Shown: positions 47,079 through 59,520, numbered from the stretch's first letter. The stretch: DNA of 64,000 bases from Mauremys mutica (GCF_020497125.1 NC_059087.1:15037925-15101924), one strand, 5' to 3'. Numbers and translations: made by a program. The notes: a model not told the origin generated them from the letters alone.

Positions 47079-49925
47079 ATTAATGGAAAATGCAAAATTG
47101 AAACTAATCACACCTCCCACATTGTTACTAGTAAGACTCAGTTTGCTAAATGAGACAACAGTAATTCAGCAAAGCTGTGGTATTACACTGAAGGTGAAAC
47201 TACTGAAGGTTTCTCACTCCTCATTTAGTAGCATGCCTAATCTGATCTCTGTTCTGATATCCATGCATCGTTATTTGGATGTAAGATTATGCCTAGTAGT
47301 GGCTTATAATGCTTGGCTTTCTGGAGCACACCTTCTTTCTCTCCACTTTTAGTCTTGCAAGTCTCATCTTGATTCCGTTGCAGAAAACTGTGGTAGATAA
47401 AAGCATAGAGTCAAACTGAAGTCAGGTTTACACTCCAGTGTAAATCTGGAGTGGTTCAATGGATTTACACCGGGTGTAGGTAAATGAGATTAAATATTGC
47501 CAATTTAGAGAAGGAAGGTGGGGGTGGAGGGAGATCTTTAGTTAATCTTAGAAACTGTATCTCTTTGTTTCTGTATCCTCTGCAGTAGTATCACGTGTTA
47601 ATGTGTAGCATGTTTTCCTGGAGGTTGGACATGCTTCTAGTAGAAAAGTTTGCTAAGCCAGAGCTAAATCAGTGACTCCAATTAATGACTTGAAAATGTT
47701 TCTACTAAATCTGCGTAGGAGAGTTGAGAGGGAGAGGTGTTATCCTGGCGGTAGAATAATACAAAAATTATAACAAGTAATTTCCAGTAAGCTAATAAAC
47801 TTTCTCCAGGTCCACATTCAAATGAAATATGTACATAGAAACAATGATGAAATGTTAATACATTTTAAGGTATTGGCCTTCACACCACACCCAGACAGCC
47901 TTACTGCCATGCCTGCGAAAGCTGAAGAAGAATATAGTAGTAGACAGCTTCTTAAAATATAGCCATATGCAAAACCAGTGAGAGATTTTTAGGGAGATAG
48001 AAAGTGGAGGATAAAAGGGATGATTGTATAGTTCAAAGGTGGCTATTTTGGTTTGGGGAAGCTATAAGCTGATTTGTTTTTAAAAAACAAACAAAAAAGC
48101 CCTGAACCCTTCACAATGCATCACTCCGGGATTGTTGTTTCTCTTGCGGTAGTCATGGCCCAAGACCCCATTGTGCTAGTTGCTGTACAAATACAGAATA
48201 GACATGACCAATACTTAGCAGTTACCCCTGATACCTCAGGGAAAGAGACGTTCACTTGGAGAATGAACTCTGCTCAGTGTCTGTGGTCCAGGGAATGAAG
48301 CAAAAACAGCATCAGTTTTCTGGAGCTGTGTGGTAGAAATGCTCCTGGGACTCTACCATCTGCTCTACCACAGGTCACACACATTAGGATGTCTCCAAAC
48401 TTGCACCTTCAAAGGATATTTCTTTTATTGCTAACGAAGTTAAAACAGCAAACACAAACCTTAGCTTGAGCTTGGCTGTTCCTAACGTTTTCCCCTGCAG
48501 GAGAATCATTTGTCCCTACTAGAGTCCCTCTTGCCTTTCAGCCTTTTACATTCCTGCATTGGAACTGATGGGAGCCACTTGATCTGGATGCCAGGGTGAA
48601 TCAGCAGAATAGGACTGCATCTCTCCGCATGGTCACTCTTGCACAGGCAAGGAGGGCCTAAAGGAACCTCATCCCTCCAGGAGGGTGTCAAACTGTCTGG
48701 GGGTGGTAGAAAGATGCATATCATCCCCAAGGGCAAAGCACATCAAATACAAAGACCGGAGGGTCCATGAGGCTGGGAAAATACTTGCTGAATCTTGGTT
48801 GTGTGTCCATACTAAGGGATTGTACCACTTTAACTATATCTGTTTCTAAACTGATCTATTTAAAACAACACACAAACTGTGTGCAGATCAGGCTTTTACT
48901 TATTGTAATTGCTACTGGGAGCACCTCTCCTGGCTTGGCTATATCCCCTATAAGCAGGCAGGTATCAGCCCTTAATTCCATTCTGTCTGTGTCACTGAAC
49001 CACAGCAACTCATCTCATCCTGTCATATGGAGCCTTAAGAAAGATACAGCCACCCTGAGGCTGTAGGATGAACTGGAACAGTTCGGTGCTTCTTGAAAAG
49101 CCTCCTGAGTGGCCTGGTCTGCGCTAAAAATTAGGTCACCCCAGCTGTGCCGTTCAGGGGTGTACCGCTGTGGCACTTCAAGAGTATGCAAGCCGTCAGT
49201 GTGGTCTCCTGGCATTTCCTGACAATTTGAGCAGGTTCCATAGTAGCCGTTAGTGCAGTGAAATGACTGTCAGGTGACACGAAAAGGTAGCGCAGGTATT
49301 GGTGGGATACATGCCATAAGGCAAAGAGCCTCCTCTCCTTATGTCCTAATCCTCCACTGTTAAAGAGAAATCCTAGCCCAAATTTGGGGACAAAAGGACC
49401 TTTCACAAATTCTTAAAGGGCCTGGGGAATTTGCAAGAATGATTGGCCCTCCGGTTCATAACCTCTCACAGTGCACACAAAGGTACCCTTCCAAAGCTGA
49501 TAAAGGGAACCAAATATCTGAACTCTCCCCAGATGTCTGAGGGCTTCCAAGAAAGACCCATCCCAAACAATATCGTCGGGTTGGAAGAGCGTGGGCTCCA
49601 CAGAAGGTGTTTGTAAAGTTGATACCTAGCTCAGCATCCATATGTTCACAAGTGGGGTCAGTGGGCAATATCAAATGAGAGAGATTTTTTCCAGTCCTAT
49701 TAATCTTTAAGCTGAGGGTTAGTGTGTGGTGATCTAACCTTCCCCATAGAATCTTCCTGTATATATTGGAGCTGGTTTAGATCAGCTTACGTGTGAAATT
49801 TAATAAGCGTTTTGTTTCTTTGCCTGCAGGAGGAGGGAAATTATTACTCCATGGACAAGGGTTAATTGCTTGATAGATACGGTTATCATCCCACCTGTTT
49901 GGGGACTCTAGCTGCTTCCAGTCAC
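47079..49925. other. Unique sequence with weak repeat scraps
   Basis: A possible MIR-tail scrap ('ccccattgtgctagttgctgtacaaatac') lies at about 48166-48195. A diverged MITE-like end ('ggtctgcgctaaaaattagg') starts at about 49116. A repeat word with 'gtgtaaatctggag' is at 47438-47455. Open frames up to 99 codons show no recognisable domain. No gene is supported. Confidence 0.4.
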
Positions 49926-50145
49926 TGCTATAAAAGGTGTCGGAACATTCACCTATGCCTGTGATACCCCCTGCTCCTGCCTTGCCTCTTTCTAGTAACC
50001 CAGTCCTGACCCTCTGCTCCAATTTCTTTCTTTGGCTTTGGCCTCTGGCGCCTGCCTCTGGCGCCTGGCCTCTGGCTCTTGGCCCTGATTCCTGACTACA
50101 GCCACTAGGCCTGACCACCCACGTCCTGGTCACTGACAAAGGGGA
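49926..50145 (+). repeat. LTR-like promoter fragment with 13-bp tandem repeat
   Basis: A TATA box (CTATAAAAGG, 49928-49937) precedes a pyrimidine-rich stretch. The 13-mer GCCTCTGGCGCCT is then repeated in tandem at 50041-50053 and 50054-50066, with a weaker third unit. The run of 'cctgactac' and 'ggcctgaccacc' words resembles downstream parts of some reptile LTRs. Without matched ends or a target duplication this is tentative. Confidence 0.35.
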
Positions 50146-50560
50146 CCTAACTCAGCTGTGTAGGACCATCCGATATCAATTCTAAGAAAAAAGAGACTGA
50201 TGTGTAAAGATTCTCCTCCCCTCCCCGCTTTGAATCAGAGGTATTAGCAAACTAACATTGCTGCTTCCACCCACTTCCAACCACCCAGCACAGAAGAGTT
50301 TGAATTCAGCTGCCATGGAACACTGGAGGGATTTCAAACCTGTGTTACTGACTCAACAGCCCAGAAAAGATTTCAGTAGGAAAACAGGCTTGGCTACCTT
50401 TCAGCGGATAGACAGGCATTAATTCCTGCTGTGACTATTTACACTCCATGAATCCTTGAGGGAACACAAGATAACCTTTAGCAAAGCATCCAGAGAAGCT
50501 CGATTCTTCTAGCTCTGCTCTTCTAGCACATTTTCCTTCCTGATCTGGTGGGCGTGGATA

Positions 50561-50742
50561 TCATAGAATATCAGGGTTGGAAGGGACCTCAGGAGGTCAT
50601 CTAGTCCAACCCCTGCTCAAAGCAGGACCAATCTCCAGGCAGTTTTTTTTTTTTTAACCCCAGTTCCCTAAATGGCCCCCTCAAGGATTGAACTCACAAC
50701 CCCGGGTTTAGCAGGCTAGTGCTCAAACCACTGAGGCATCCA
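50561..50742 (-). repeat. tRNA-derived SINE with CR1 tail (Cry-related subfamily)
   Basis: The minus strand starts with a tRNA-like head (CCTCAGTGGTTTGAGCAC, B-box-like GAGTTCAATCC), then an A-rich tract (50643-50655 as T on the plus strand). It ends with GAGCAGGGGTTGGACTAGATG, ACCTCCTGAGGTCCCTTCC and a TATTCTATGA terminus. The tail is the CR1 3' end and is closer to the CR1 at 12701-12783 than the tail of the 1.3-kb SINE. This suggests a different SINE subfamily with a fresher CR1 tail. Confidence 0.85.
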
Positions 50743-51412
50743 GCCCAGGCTTTTATGGTGGAGAGGATAGTGAGTATTGTTCTCATTTATTGCTTCAGGT
50801 GTTTACTAAGGGCATGTACAGCCCTCATTCCGGCAAAACAAAAAACAAACCAACCAAACCCCACCCACGCACTCCAAAAGATTTGGAGGATTATCTTTTG
50901 CGTGATTGTAAACTATTAATTTTCCTGGATAAAATGGGTACCATTAAACATATACGTTCCTGTCTCGCATTGATTGGGGAGCAGATAACTCACTAATCTG
51001 AGCTGGGATAGGACGCCTTTGATAACTACACTACCGCAGATAAGAAATTACCCTTATAATTTCAACAGACGTATTGCTGACAAAACCTGAATTACAGCAA
51101 CGCTTGTAATTGCTACTGCAATGGGAGATGCATTAAATTAAAGAGCAACACAAATTCCAGGTGTGAAGTGCTTTATAATTTTCCTCGTTCTGTTCTACAC
51201 AACAAATTTACGATGGCTGCTTTCCCCTCCACCCATCTTGTCTTGCCAGGCTGTGTTCTAGTTCCATGATTATTATATTTTCTTTGGTATTGAAATACTG
51301 TGGTGTAGACATGGCCTAATGTTTAAAAAAGTGGCTAGTAATGTTTTGGGTGCCTCACTTGTTGACGATTCAACTCGAAACAGCTGAAAGAAGCCTGATT
51401 TTCAGAGGGGAG
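50743..51412. other. Unique AT-rich sequence
   Basis: No repeat, exon or RNA gene recognised. The stretch 51000-51200 is balanced AT-rich sequence without low-complexity runs. Confidence 0.45.
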
Positions 51413-51495
51413 CTGCTCAGCACTTTCTGAAAATCAGATCCTTTTGAGGTGTGTCAGGCTGGGAACTTCAATCACTGGGCTCTTCTGAAAATGCA
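51413..51495 (+). repeat. Old dispersed repeat, copy 2 of 3
   Basis: 'ctgctcagcactttctgaaaatcagatcc', 'gaggtgtgtcaggctgggaacttc' and 'cttctgaaaatgcaggcc' align with 31903-31995 and 52795-52880. Confidence 0.5.
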
Positions 51496-52794
51496 GGCCA
51501 GTGTGCCTTGAGAAGGGGATGTAGTACAAATGATATGTAATGTGGCTATTAAGTGAACTGGACCTAAAGCCTGTCTTGTGAGGCCATAAACAAAAAAAGC
51601 CATGCTTTATGCAGCATCTAGAGAATGCAGTCACCAGGAAGCGCCTCTGTTTGTTAAGCGCCCCACAGCAACGCATGCTGGTTGTCTTGTTAACTGTGGA
51701 GGATCAGGTACTCCAATACGGACTCCACAAAGCCTAATGGAATGAAAGGCAGTGATTTCATCTCTTAGAACTCTTATATTCTAATGCATGTTTATGGAAA
51801 TGATAGCGCAAGTCTCTCGTGATGGTTAACGGTTTCAGCCTTATTAAAAGGCTGAAAGAGAAAAGAACCACTAATATCTCCAAAGGCAATGGCCAAAACC
51901 AAAGGGAAAGCAACCATGGACACACACACATGTTATAGTTAAATTCTTAACAGGATTTGGGAGGATTTCTTTTTCAGACTGCTTCTCTTAATTTTACTAG
52001 GGTCTTTGCAGAGTTGTGCCATTCTTCAGCGAAGTAAAAACCAATTAGAGCAGAAGTTTTGACTCCACATTTTCAAGTTTAAATTATCAAAGTTACAAAT
52101 AGCTTTCAAGGTCAATTTCTGGGTGCATGCTATGAAACTTAATTGATATTTTCTTCCCTAAAGCACCAATTTATTAACAGGCAACCTATCACTTACATAG
52201 AATTCCCCTGGAAATACTTTAATTTAACCTGAGACACTTCAGCTCTGAAGTTCTATTCAAATTAAAAAGGCTTCTTTTTCCAGAAACAAATAGCGAACTC
52301 TTCTACTGCTTCCAAAGTGGAGGGGGACACAACTGGAAATGGGGGAGGAGAAAGGCGGTGTGTTAGGAATTCAGTGAAAATGGGTAGTTTTCCAAAGAGA
52401 GGTTTTTAAATTACAAGAATAGTTACCATGGGCTAAATTCTGCCCATTTGAAGGAGGTTGGGGATAGGAAAAGTGGAGAATCTAAAGTTCAACATTTGTG
52501 TGTCCAGGTTAAAAGAACTTATACCAAAATATTTTGGTATTATCTAGCTGTTACCCTGCACCTGTATCTGGGTCCAGGCAGTTTTTTATAATGATCCTGG
52601 GGGCTGGTCTCCAAACACAGCCCATTGGAAACAATAGTCTGCTTCCCAAAGAGTGAAGTTACTTGAAGGTCAGTTAAGTCTCTGTATAAGACCAAGAGCT
52701 AACTTTCAAAAGCAGCTTTTGGTTTTGGCTGCTTTGATTGTTGCATGGCCAGCTTTAGACACCTCAAAGGGAGCTAATTTCCAGCGAGCGGGTG
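51496..52794. other. Unique AT-rich sequence
   Basis: Nothing recognisable apart from a short CA run at about 51919-51929. Confidence 0.45.
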
Positions 52795-52880
52795 TGAGCG
52801 TTTCCTGAAAATCAGGCCCCTTTAAGGTGTCTCCCATTGGGATCCCCAAAATCATAGTCACTTTTGAATATTTGGGCCCA
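52795..52880 (+). repeat. Old dispersed repeat, copy 3 of 3
   Basis: 'cctgaaaatcaggcccctttaaggtgtctccc' and 'ggatccccaaaatcatagtcacttttgaatatttgggccc' align with the two upstream copies in the same orientation. Confidence 0.55.
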
Positions 52881-54539
52881 AGTTTCTAATGCATAATGAG
52901 AGTTCTCCACAATGGATAATACTAGAATGCACATACAATAACAGAGGACCCACACATAAGCCAGATATTGTGCGATTCCAGTGCTGGATTCTGTCAAGTC
53001 ATGTTTACTCCTTGCAAGAGATTATGTACCCAAGTGGTGGTTGTAGAACTTGGTAGCACGTGACGTGTGTTTTACTTCACTGAGAGACAAGACAACATGC
53101 TGTGAAATGTGGCAACTTTCCTTTCCATAAGCATTTTCCACTCCATTCAGGAGAGCCAATGACATCTGAAAGTGAGCAGGCCAAATTTACGCATGGTGCA
53201 TTCAACAGCAGGTAAACAATCATTTGTATCTGATTCAAATGCCATGTACTCATTATTTACTAATAAGACAGGGTGTCCTATCTACCCTCAGGAGACAAGA
53301 TGCGCATAATAATGGAAGGATCAATGGGATATATAGTGTATGTCCAGCTGCATTATATTAAATATACTTTATAACAGCAAAGGTTTCTTATGTTTCAGTT
53401 ACTGTGGCCTATTAAAATTCATTGCTATAATAAAAGGACTAAAACAGAGATTGTTTTTCTTAAAATCACAGATTTCAGAATTTTTAAACTAACTTATTTC
53501 CCCAAAGCAGTTTCACTAGTGCAAATAGTCAGTACATTTCAAATTGCAGAACTAACCAACAAAGGTACGAATTCTGAACTCTAAATTCAGAGTTCTCTAT
53601 AGAAGATCTATGGTGTTAAATTACATAATTCAGTGAAATGATAGAAACAACACCATATGACTCATGAAACTAAGGCCTGCATTTTGCATTGGCTTCAATG
53701 AGGCATACAGTTTTGCAGTAGTGGTCCTTAATAGAGTCTCAATTTCAAATATTTGCATGAACAATCTGCAGATCAAGAATTAGCCACTGATTTGAAATCC
53801 ACACAGTTTTGAATGCTGAATTAATTTAAAGAATTTGGCAATCTCTGCAGGGGCAATTTATGAGCAGAGAAGATGAACTTTGTCAAAAAAATTCAAATCA
53901 TTTGCCCAGTTCTAACCATGACAAATTTGGTAGTATCATTATTGGGAATCCCAAAAGTGTAAAAAGCATCTCTCAAAAACATGATTTTCCCCCAATTCAT
54001 ATTGAAAAATGTATATTGTATTTGTGGGTTGTTCTTTTTTGATTTTTGAACTCCCTGTTGCTTATCTTTAATACATGATAGATAATCAGCTTTGCCAACT
54101 TTGAAAAATTTACTGAATATCGTGATTTCGGCCCTCGCTGCAAGAGATCTCATTGGCTGTGCCTGATGGTGCAAAGCTTCTAGCTTCTCCCACCCCCCCT
54201 GAATTCTAACAGATTAATTGTACCCCTGCATCTGCTCATCCCCCCGAGCCCTTTAATTAATTATATACGTCCCTAGTTAGGGTTGGAGTTTGCACGAGGA
54301 TTGCCTTGTGGCAAGATTGGCCCCTACATGGACCAAAATTGTATTACTCATGAGGAAATTGTGAAAGTTGGTAAGATTAGTATGATTGCTTTTATATATC
54401 TGATGATAGAAAGTTATATTGACCGGGAGCTGTTGCTGTGGGACGTATTTTGGTGGATTCTTTTTAGCATTTAAACATTTTAGCGATTAAAACAACTTGG
54501 ATTATTACCATATTGATGTTGCTATTAATAGACTTAGAC
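52881..54539. other. Unique AT-rich sequence, no gene seen
   Basis: Several 60-93 codon frames occur, none with a recognisable domain. There is no dispersed repeat I can name across 1.6 kb, so this is a reasonable place to test for conserved non-coding sequence. Confidence 0.45.
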
Positions 54540-54725
54540 CAGGGCTACACTGGAGACCCTACACAGGTGTAGCTGCACTGATGCTGCTGCACTGTTGTAA
54601 GCTCTCCAGTGTAGCTGCTCTAAGTGTAAGTTAGCATAAGTTATGTCGCTTGGGGGTGTGTGGCTAATTCACACCCCTGAGCGACATAATTTATGTTGAT
54701 TTAAGCTGTAGTGTAGCCATAGCCT
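54540..54725. mobile_element. Harbinger-like MITE (GGCTACACT ends)
   Basis: The left end CAGGGCTACACTGGAGA and right end AGTGTAGCCATAGCCT are inverted repeats around a hairpin-rich interior, including GGGGGTGTG with CACACCCCTGAGCGACATAA. It belongs to the same broad set as the copies at 1711, 30233 and 38811. The target duplication is unclear. Confidence 0.6.
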
Positions 54726-57700
54726 CAGTCAACACACGACTGGAAACTGCTCCAAAAGTACAGATATGGCATTTTATTATATTATTAATGTCAGGTGTTT
54801 TTTTTTTGTTTGGTTTTGGCATGCCAGCCCTGAACGGCAGCCAGCAAGTAGCCTTTCTGGAGCTGTACATCTGAAGAAAAATCTTTTATTTATCCGTTAC
54901 TCCTAGAACGTAAGATTAAGTTGCCCATGCAGACTGCTTGGTTGTTTGTTTAATTACTAATAGTTTTATCACACAACTTGCTGAACTGTGTTTGTAAATG
55001 AGATTTGGATAGAGTTTGCTGTGTCAACAAACCTAGGGAATGACTCTGGCAGTCAGCATTTGAACTGCTAGTGGCCAAAGTACAGGAGCAGCAATTCTTG
55101 CTTCATGAGAACTATCTAAGTTGTATGCTATTTAGCTAAGTATAAAGTGAGTTTTGTGAGTTTCCTATGAGTATTTCTTTCCCCTTACCAAGCTACACAC
55201 ACTGAGTGTTCGACTTTCATTAGACCAAAGGCTGTAAGTTGTTCTCTCTTTGATTCTGAAAAACACCTTGGGGTTGATATCAAATGTACAAATAAGCTAC
55301 CGGGCTCCCTGGAGTTAAACCGAAGTATCACCATACTTTAGTGCTCTGATTGACCAGGGCTGTTCAAGCTTAGCTGATCCTGTGTGTGTTCAGTTAACGT
55401 CTGTACATTTAGCTTCTCAGAGATGAACTGATACCAGACAAGAAGCTCTTAAAGCTTTCCATTGATTGGGGGAAGTGAGAAAGGGACATGGGTCTCAGCT
55501 GTTGTGTAAACTTGCGTAGTTGAGTCTTTGTGGGGCTGATTTTTTTTTTTTCTTCAAATAAGCCCAGCACTCATTTAGGCACCTAAAGAAGTGACCAGAT
55601 TTTCAAAAGCTCAGCGCCCACTGGTTCCTGTTATTTTCAGTGGAAGCTTCTAAGTTGTGAGTGCTCGTGAAAATCTGCCAACTTTATTTGGTGCCTGAAT
55701 GGTTGCTGAGTGTTTCTGTTTTGTTTTTGAAGTCTGGTCCTGGTTGTGAGTGCTCAGCACTAATGAAGATCCCATATGTTTAGGATGCAAAGAGGGAGCA
55801 TTAAAAGGGTTTCCTTCAAGCCTTTTTTTATATTCGATTTGATTTTCAGGGAGAATCAGGAGGCGGCTTTCCACCCATACCTCTGAGCCCTATGTGCTCC
55901 ATAGCAAACTGGAGCTAAATTCTGCACCATGGCCCCTGTGTTGTGTGCCATTCTGATGACTGGAGATTCTGTGGCACCTTCAGATAAACTAGAAATACGA
56001 GGTTTTAATTAATTAAATATGAATGTGAATGCTAGTTCTCGACTCTCCCCTCCCCCCCCCCGAGTATATAATGTGATATTAAATTCTATTTCTTACAGTC
56101 TCTCTCTTTGTAATTTTCAGTTAACTACAGATTTTTATAATGAAAATGCTCATTTTGCTGGAAGCTACTGGAAGAAGTTGGAAGCTTAGAAAGGGGGGAA
56201 CTTGAGGCTTTTTCACATCTGTGAAGATGTGAGCGGCAGGTAGAGATAGTGGGAGATAACGCACGCTACTGGATGCTGTAATGAGCAACAGTGAAACGAG
56301 AATAATGGGGGTGCTGAAATTTGCAGTTTCAGGCTTTCTGCAAACATCACTGCACTGCTTACGCTATGTTTGCATCTAAGTCGCTGTATCTATAATTGCT
56401 TTTGTATGTGTTTAGTTTCTGAAGTACAGAGCTCAGGAAAGAGGTGGATCCTGCATCAGATTCCATGGTTGTGGAATTGCTGAGTTCGTGGGAGCCCTCA
56501 TTTTAAACAAGGGAGCCCTTCATTGGGGAGGGAGCCTCTTCACTACGTTTTGGCTCTTTTATTAATATTTGCAGGAGAACTCCCCAAGATGAAGAGAACA
56601 TTGTAGCCTTAAAAAAACAAAAACAAACAAAAAAACCCTACTTCTTAGACAATCCAAATAGCATTTAACTTCTTTCCTCCACTGAAAATATCCTAGGGCC
56701 AAATCAGAATTAAATTGGAATTTTATAGGATACAGCAGATCAGCAGAATTCTCTAACCATTTAAATAGATTAGACCTGGTTAGTGAGATTTTTGCCACAG
56801 AATTAGCCAGTGGAAGCTGTTTCACAGGGATGATAGTATCTGAATGAAATGCATGCATAAGTTGCAGTTATCCATCTCTTGCGGAAAGCTGAGATGTCAT
56901 ATTTCCTCCGTATAACTACGGTCCTATACATCATTGATGAGGAGTGGCTCCGCTGGAGTCTCTGCAGGATTCCAAGTGTCCTGCTTATTGTTAGTCCTTC
57001 CTGCCTTACGCTGAGCTGTGCACTTCCGAGGGCTGCTGTCTCTGCCTGTGATGATGCTCTCTGGGGCATCTCTTCTTTTTCATTTTGACTTTCCCTCAAT
57101 TTGTTGCAGATTTTAATTACTCTTATCACCTTTCCCATCTTGCTTACCTCTCTTGTCTGAGCTGTCTCCTTTGATCTAAGCTTCCTTCAACACGCACTTC
57201 ATTGGCCATCCCTAGTGCAGAGCCTGTTTAACTTCTACCCGTGATTAAAGACTTAACAAACTGTGGTTGTCTAAACTTTTTATTTTTTTTGGCACATATT
57301 CAGTAATCGGGAAGGTTAAGTCTGGAAATTGAAGCGTTTGATTTAACCATGGGGCCCGCAGCCACTGTCATTTTCAAGTTTCCTCACATTTCACTGTGCA
57401 CTAACCTCCACCGTTACCTAGAGGGATAAAATGATACAGGACAGGCGGCTTTATTTGGTTTGAACTTCTTCTAGGTGAGAGGCTGGATAAAATTGACTGG
57501 GCAGGATTCTTGCTGGCACGGACTCGGTGTACCTAACCCTGGGAGAGGAGAGGAATAAGTAAGAACCTACTTGCTCTCTGAATTCAACAGAGCCGTTTAT
57601 TTCAACTGTGTCATTGCAACTTTAGTCATTTAAATTGTAGGGTGAAAAAGTCAAACTGTGTGTGTGTGTGTTGCTACACTTCCCATTTCTAGAGCCTGGC

Positions 57701-58019
57701 TGGACCTGTAAGTCTAAGAGCCTGATCTTTTAATCCTTACACATGCAAGAAGACCAGTAGAGTAAATGTTACTTACAGGTCAGGATTACTCGTGTGTGTG
57801 TAAAGATCAGAGCTTAAATGATTTCATCTGAGACTCAATGCTTGCTTCTGATTTATCTCCCTGAATTGCATCTTCTTTCTGTCCATTATGTTCTCCAGTG
57901 GCACCTTTTGTACTGCTAGTAAAAGTGACGAGCGAAGTTTATATTGACCCAAGCCATTCTGAGAGCAGGAATTTGCTTTAATCTTTGCATACAAGATGCT
58001 AATGGTTCAGTGGGTCACC
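54726..58019. other. Unique sequence, no gene seen
   Basis: A T-rich tract lies at 54796-54808 and a C10 run near 56051-56061. A (TG)n run lies at 57657-57670. A fragment at about 55561-55690 with 'gtgaccagattttcaaaagctcag' may be an old repeat. The 98-111 codon minus-strand frames at 56562-57138 show no domain. Confidence 0.4.
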
Positions 58020-58190
58020 TTGGGTGTGTCCTGCATTTCACTTTAGCCTCTTTGTGCCTCAGTTCCCCATCTGTAAAATAGGGAAGTGCTGTTATCTATC
58101 TCCCAGGCTTGCTATGAGGAGAAATGCATTTAAGATTGTGAGGGGACCAGATACTGTGGTAATGGGGGGCTATGTAAGTACCTTTTGAGT
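58020..58190 (+). repeat. MIR-type CORE-SINE, core and tail
   Basis: 'ctctttgtgcctcagttccccatctgtaaaataggg', 'ctatctcccaggcttgctatgagg' and 'gtaatggggggctatgtaagt' give the MIR core and tail. The head is weak or missing. Confidence 0.75.
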
Positions 58191-58193
58191 GAG

Positions 58194-58609
58194 TAGAAAT
58201 GACTAGAGCTGCGGTGGTTCCATTTCACAAAGGATTTCAAGGTTTGGCTTTGATCTGAATTGGAATGAACAAACTGATTTTTTGAAATTTTGGGAAGGAA
58301 GACTCGGGGGAGTGGGGGAAGTAGTCATTTGAAACAACTGGTTTCTATTTCAGTTGTTTTATTTTGTATATTCCATATTATAATACAAATTTTAAAGGTT
58401 GAAATAGTCATTTCAATATGAAATATTAACATATTTCATTCCAACAGTATCAAAATGGGGCATGTCAACATTGTCAGGACTTACTCAGTTGTTTCCCTAA
58501 AATGAAATTCTATTGAACTCACCCAGAATTTGCCATGTTCTGATTTCGATGGAACTGCATACTCTGGACTATGGCTCAGCTGAAATTTCTCTGACCAGCT
58601 CTAGAAATG
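58194..58609. mobile_element. AT-rich hAT-like element with perfect 8-bp TSD
   Basis: The body 58202-58601 (400 bp) starts ACTAGAGCTG and ends GACCAGCTC. Flanks carry TAGAAATG at 58194-58201 and 58602-58609, a perfect 8-bp duplication. The interior is AT-rich with foldback words ('gaaacaactggtttc', 'cagttgtttccc'). It has no open frame of note. The ends match the smaller copy at 18061-18201. Confidence 0.75.
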
Positions 58610-58844
58610 GCCTGTCCAAGAAGACAAATAGTCTTCACCCTATCCTTTGTTTGTGATGTGCTAGAGTCAGGAGGGGCTTAGTTCTCCCAGAGGCCCAACC
58701 AGCCTCCTTGAGAAGACCCTTCCAAATTCAGGGCTCAGTGTGGTTAATGCAAGGTGCTGCCAGGATCTGGATCTGAATCTCTAGCTTTTAAAGCATGATG
58801 TTAGATTAATGAGATATGTTAGGATATGAGAACTGCCAGGTCTG

Positions 58845-59159
58845 ATCCAATCCAGGGGTCGGCAACCTCTGGCACGCGGCTCACCAGGGTAAGCACCCTG
58901 GCGGGCTGGGCCAGTTTGTTTACCTGCCATGTCCGCAGGTTCGGCCAATCGCGGCTCCCACTGGCCGTGGTTCACCGCTCTGGACCAATGGGGGCAGCGG
59001 GAAGCCACGGCCAGCATCTCCTTCGGCCCGCACTGCTTCCCACAGCCCCCATTGGCCTGGAGGGGTGAACCACGGCCAGTGGGAGCCATGATTGGCCGAA
59101 CCTGCAGATGCAGCAGGTAAACAAACTGGTGCCAGAGGTTGCTGACCCCTGTTCTAGTC
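58845..59159. mobile_element. Foldback hAT MITE (CAGGGGTCGGCAACC ends)
   Basis: The body 58853-59151 (299 bp) begins CAGGGGTCGGCAACCTCTGG and ends CCAGAGGTTGCTGACCCCTG, a long hAT-type inverted repeat. The 8-bp flanks ATCCAATC and TTCTAGTC agree at 5 of 8 positions, so the insertion is older than the 5.1-kb one. The interior (GTTTGTTTACCTGC, GCGGCTCCCACTGGCC and mirrored copies) matches the core of the 5124-5457 element although the termini differ. Open frames across it are by-products. Confidence 0.88.
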
Positions 59160-59257
59160 CATTATCCTGTCTCCAACAGTTGAAGTCAAGTGATTTTATG
59201 TTTCACTTTTTAAGAAATTAAAGATGTTAGTTGAGGGAATAAATTGAGACGGAGGGG

Positions 59258-59520
59258 TTCTGGGTTCAGTTCTGAGCTCCACTGTAAATTTCCTGTGTGA
59301 CTTCACAGGCAAGGCACTTCATCTCTGTGTGCTTCAGTTCCCTAGCTCTAAAATGGGGGTGATATTACTGTCCCTCAATCTTTATCAGCCTTGTCGCTTT
59401 AAGTTTTAAATCCCTGTGGTAGGGCCTGTCTCTTACTATATCTTTGCACAGCACCAAGCACAGCAAATCTTGATGGAAGCCTTTAGGTGCTGCTGTAAAA
59501 CAAATGATGATTCTGAGCCC
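59258..59520 (+). repeat. MIR-type CORE-SINE with long tail
   Basis: 'gttctgggttcagttctgagctccac', 'cttcacaggcaaggcacttcatctctgtgtgcttcagttcc', 'aaaatgggggtgatattactg' and 'gcacagcaccaagcacagcaa' run through head-proximal, core and reptile-type tail segments in order. Confidence 0.8.

Noticed and set aside
56562..57138. Two minus-strand frames of 98 and 111 codons
   Set aside because: No protein family is recognisable. The frames overlap and neither has convincing exon boundaries.
57657..57670. TG microsatellite (also CA at 44661-44675)
   Set aside because: Short simple repeats that are ordinary in vertebrate DNA. I give them no functional meaning.
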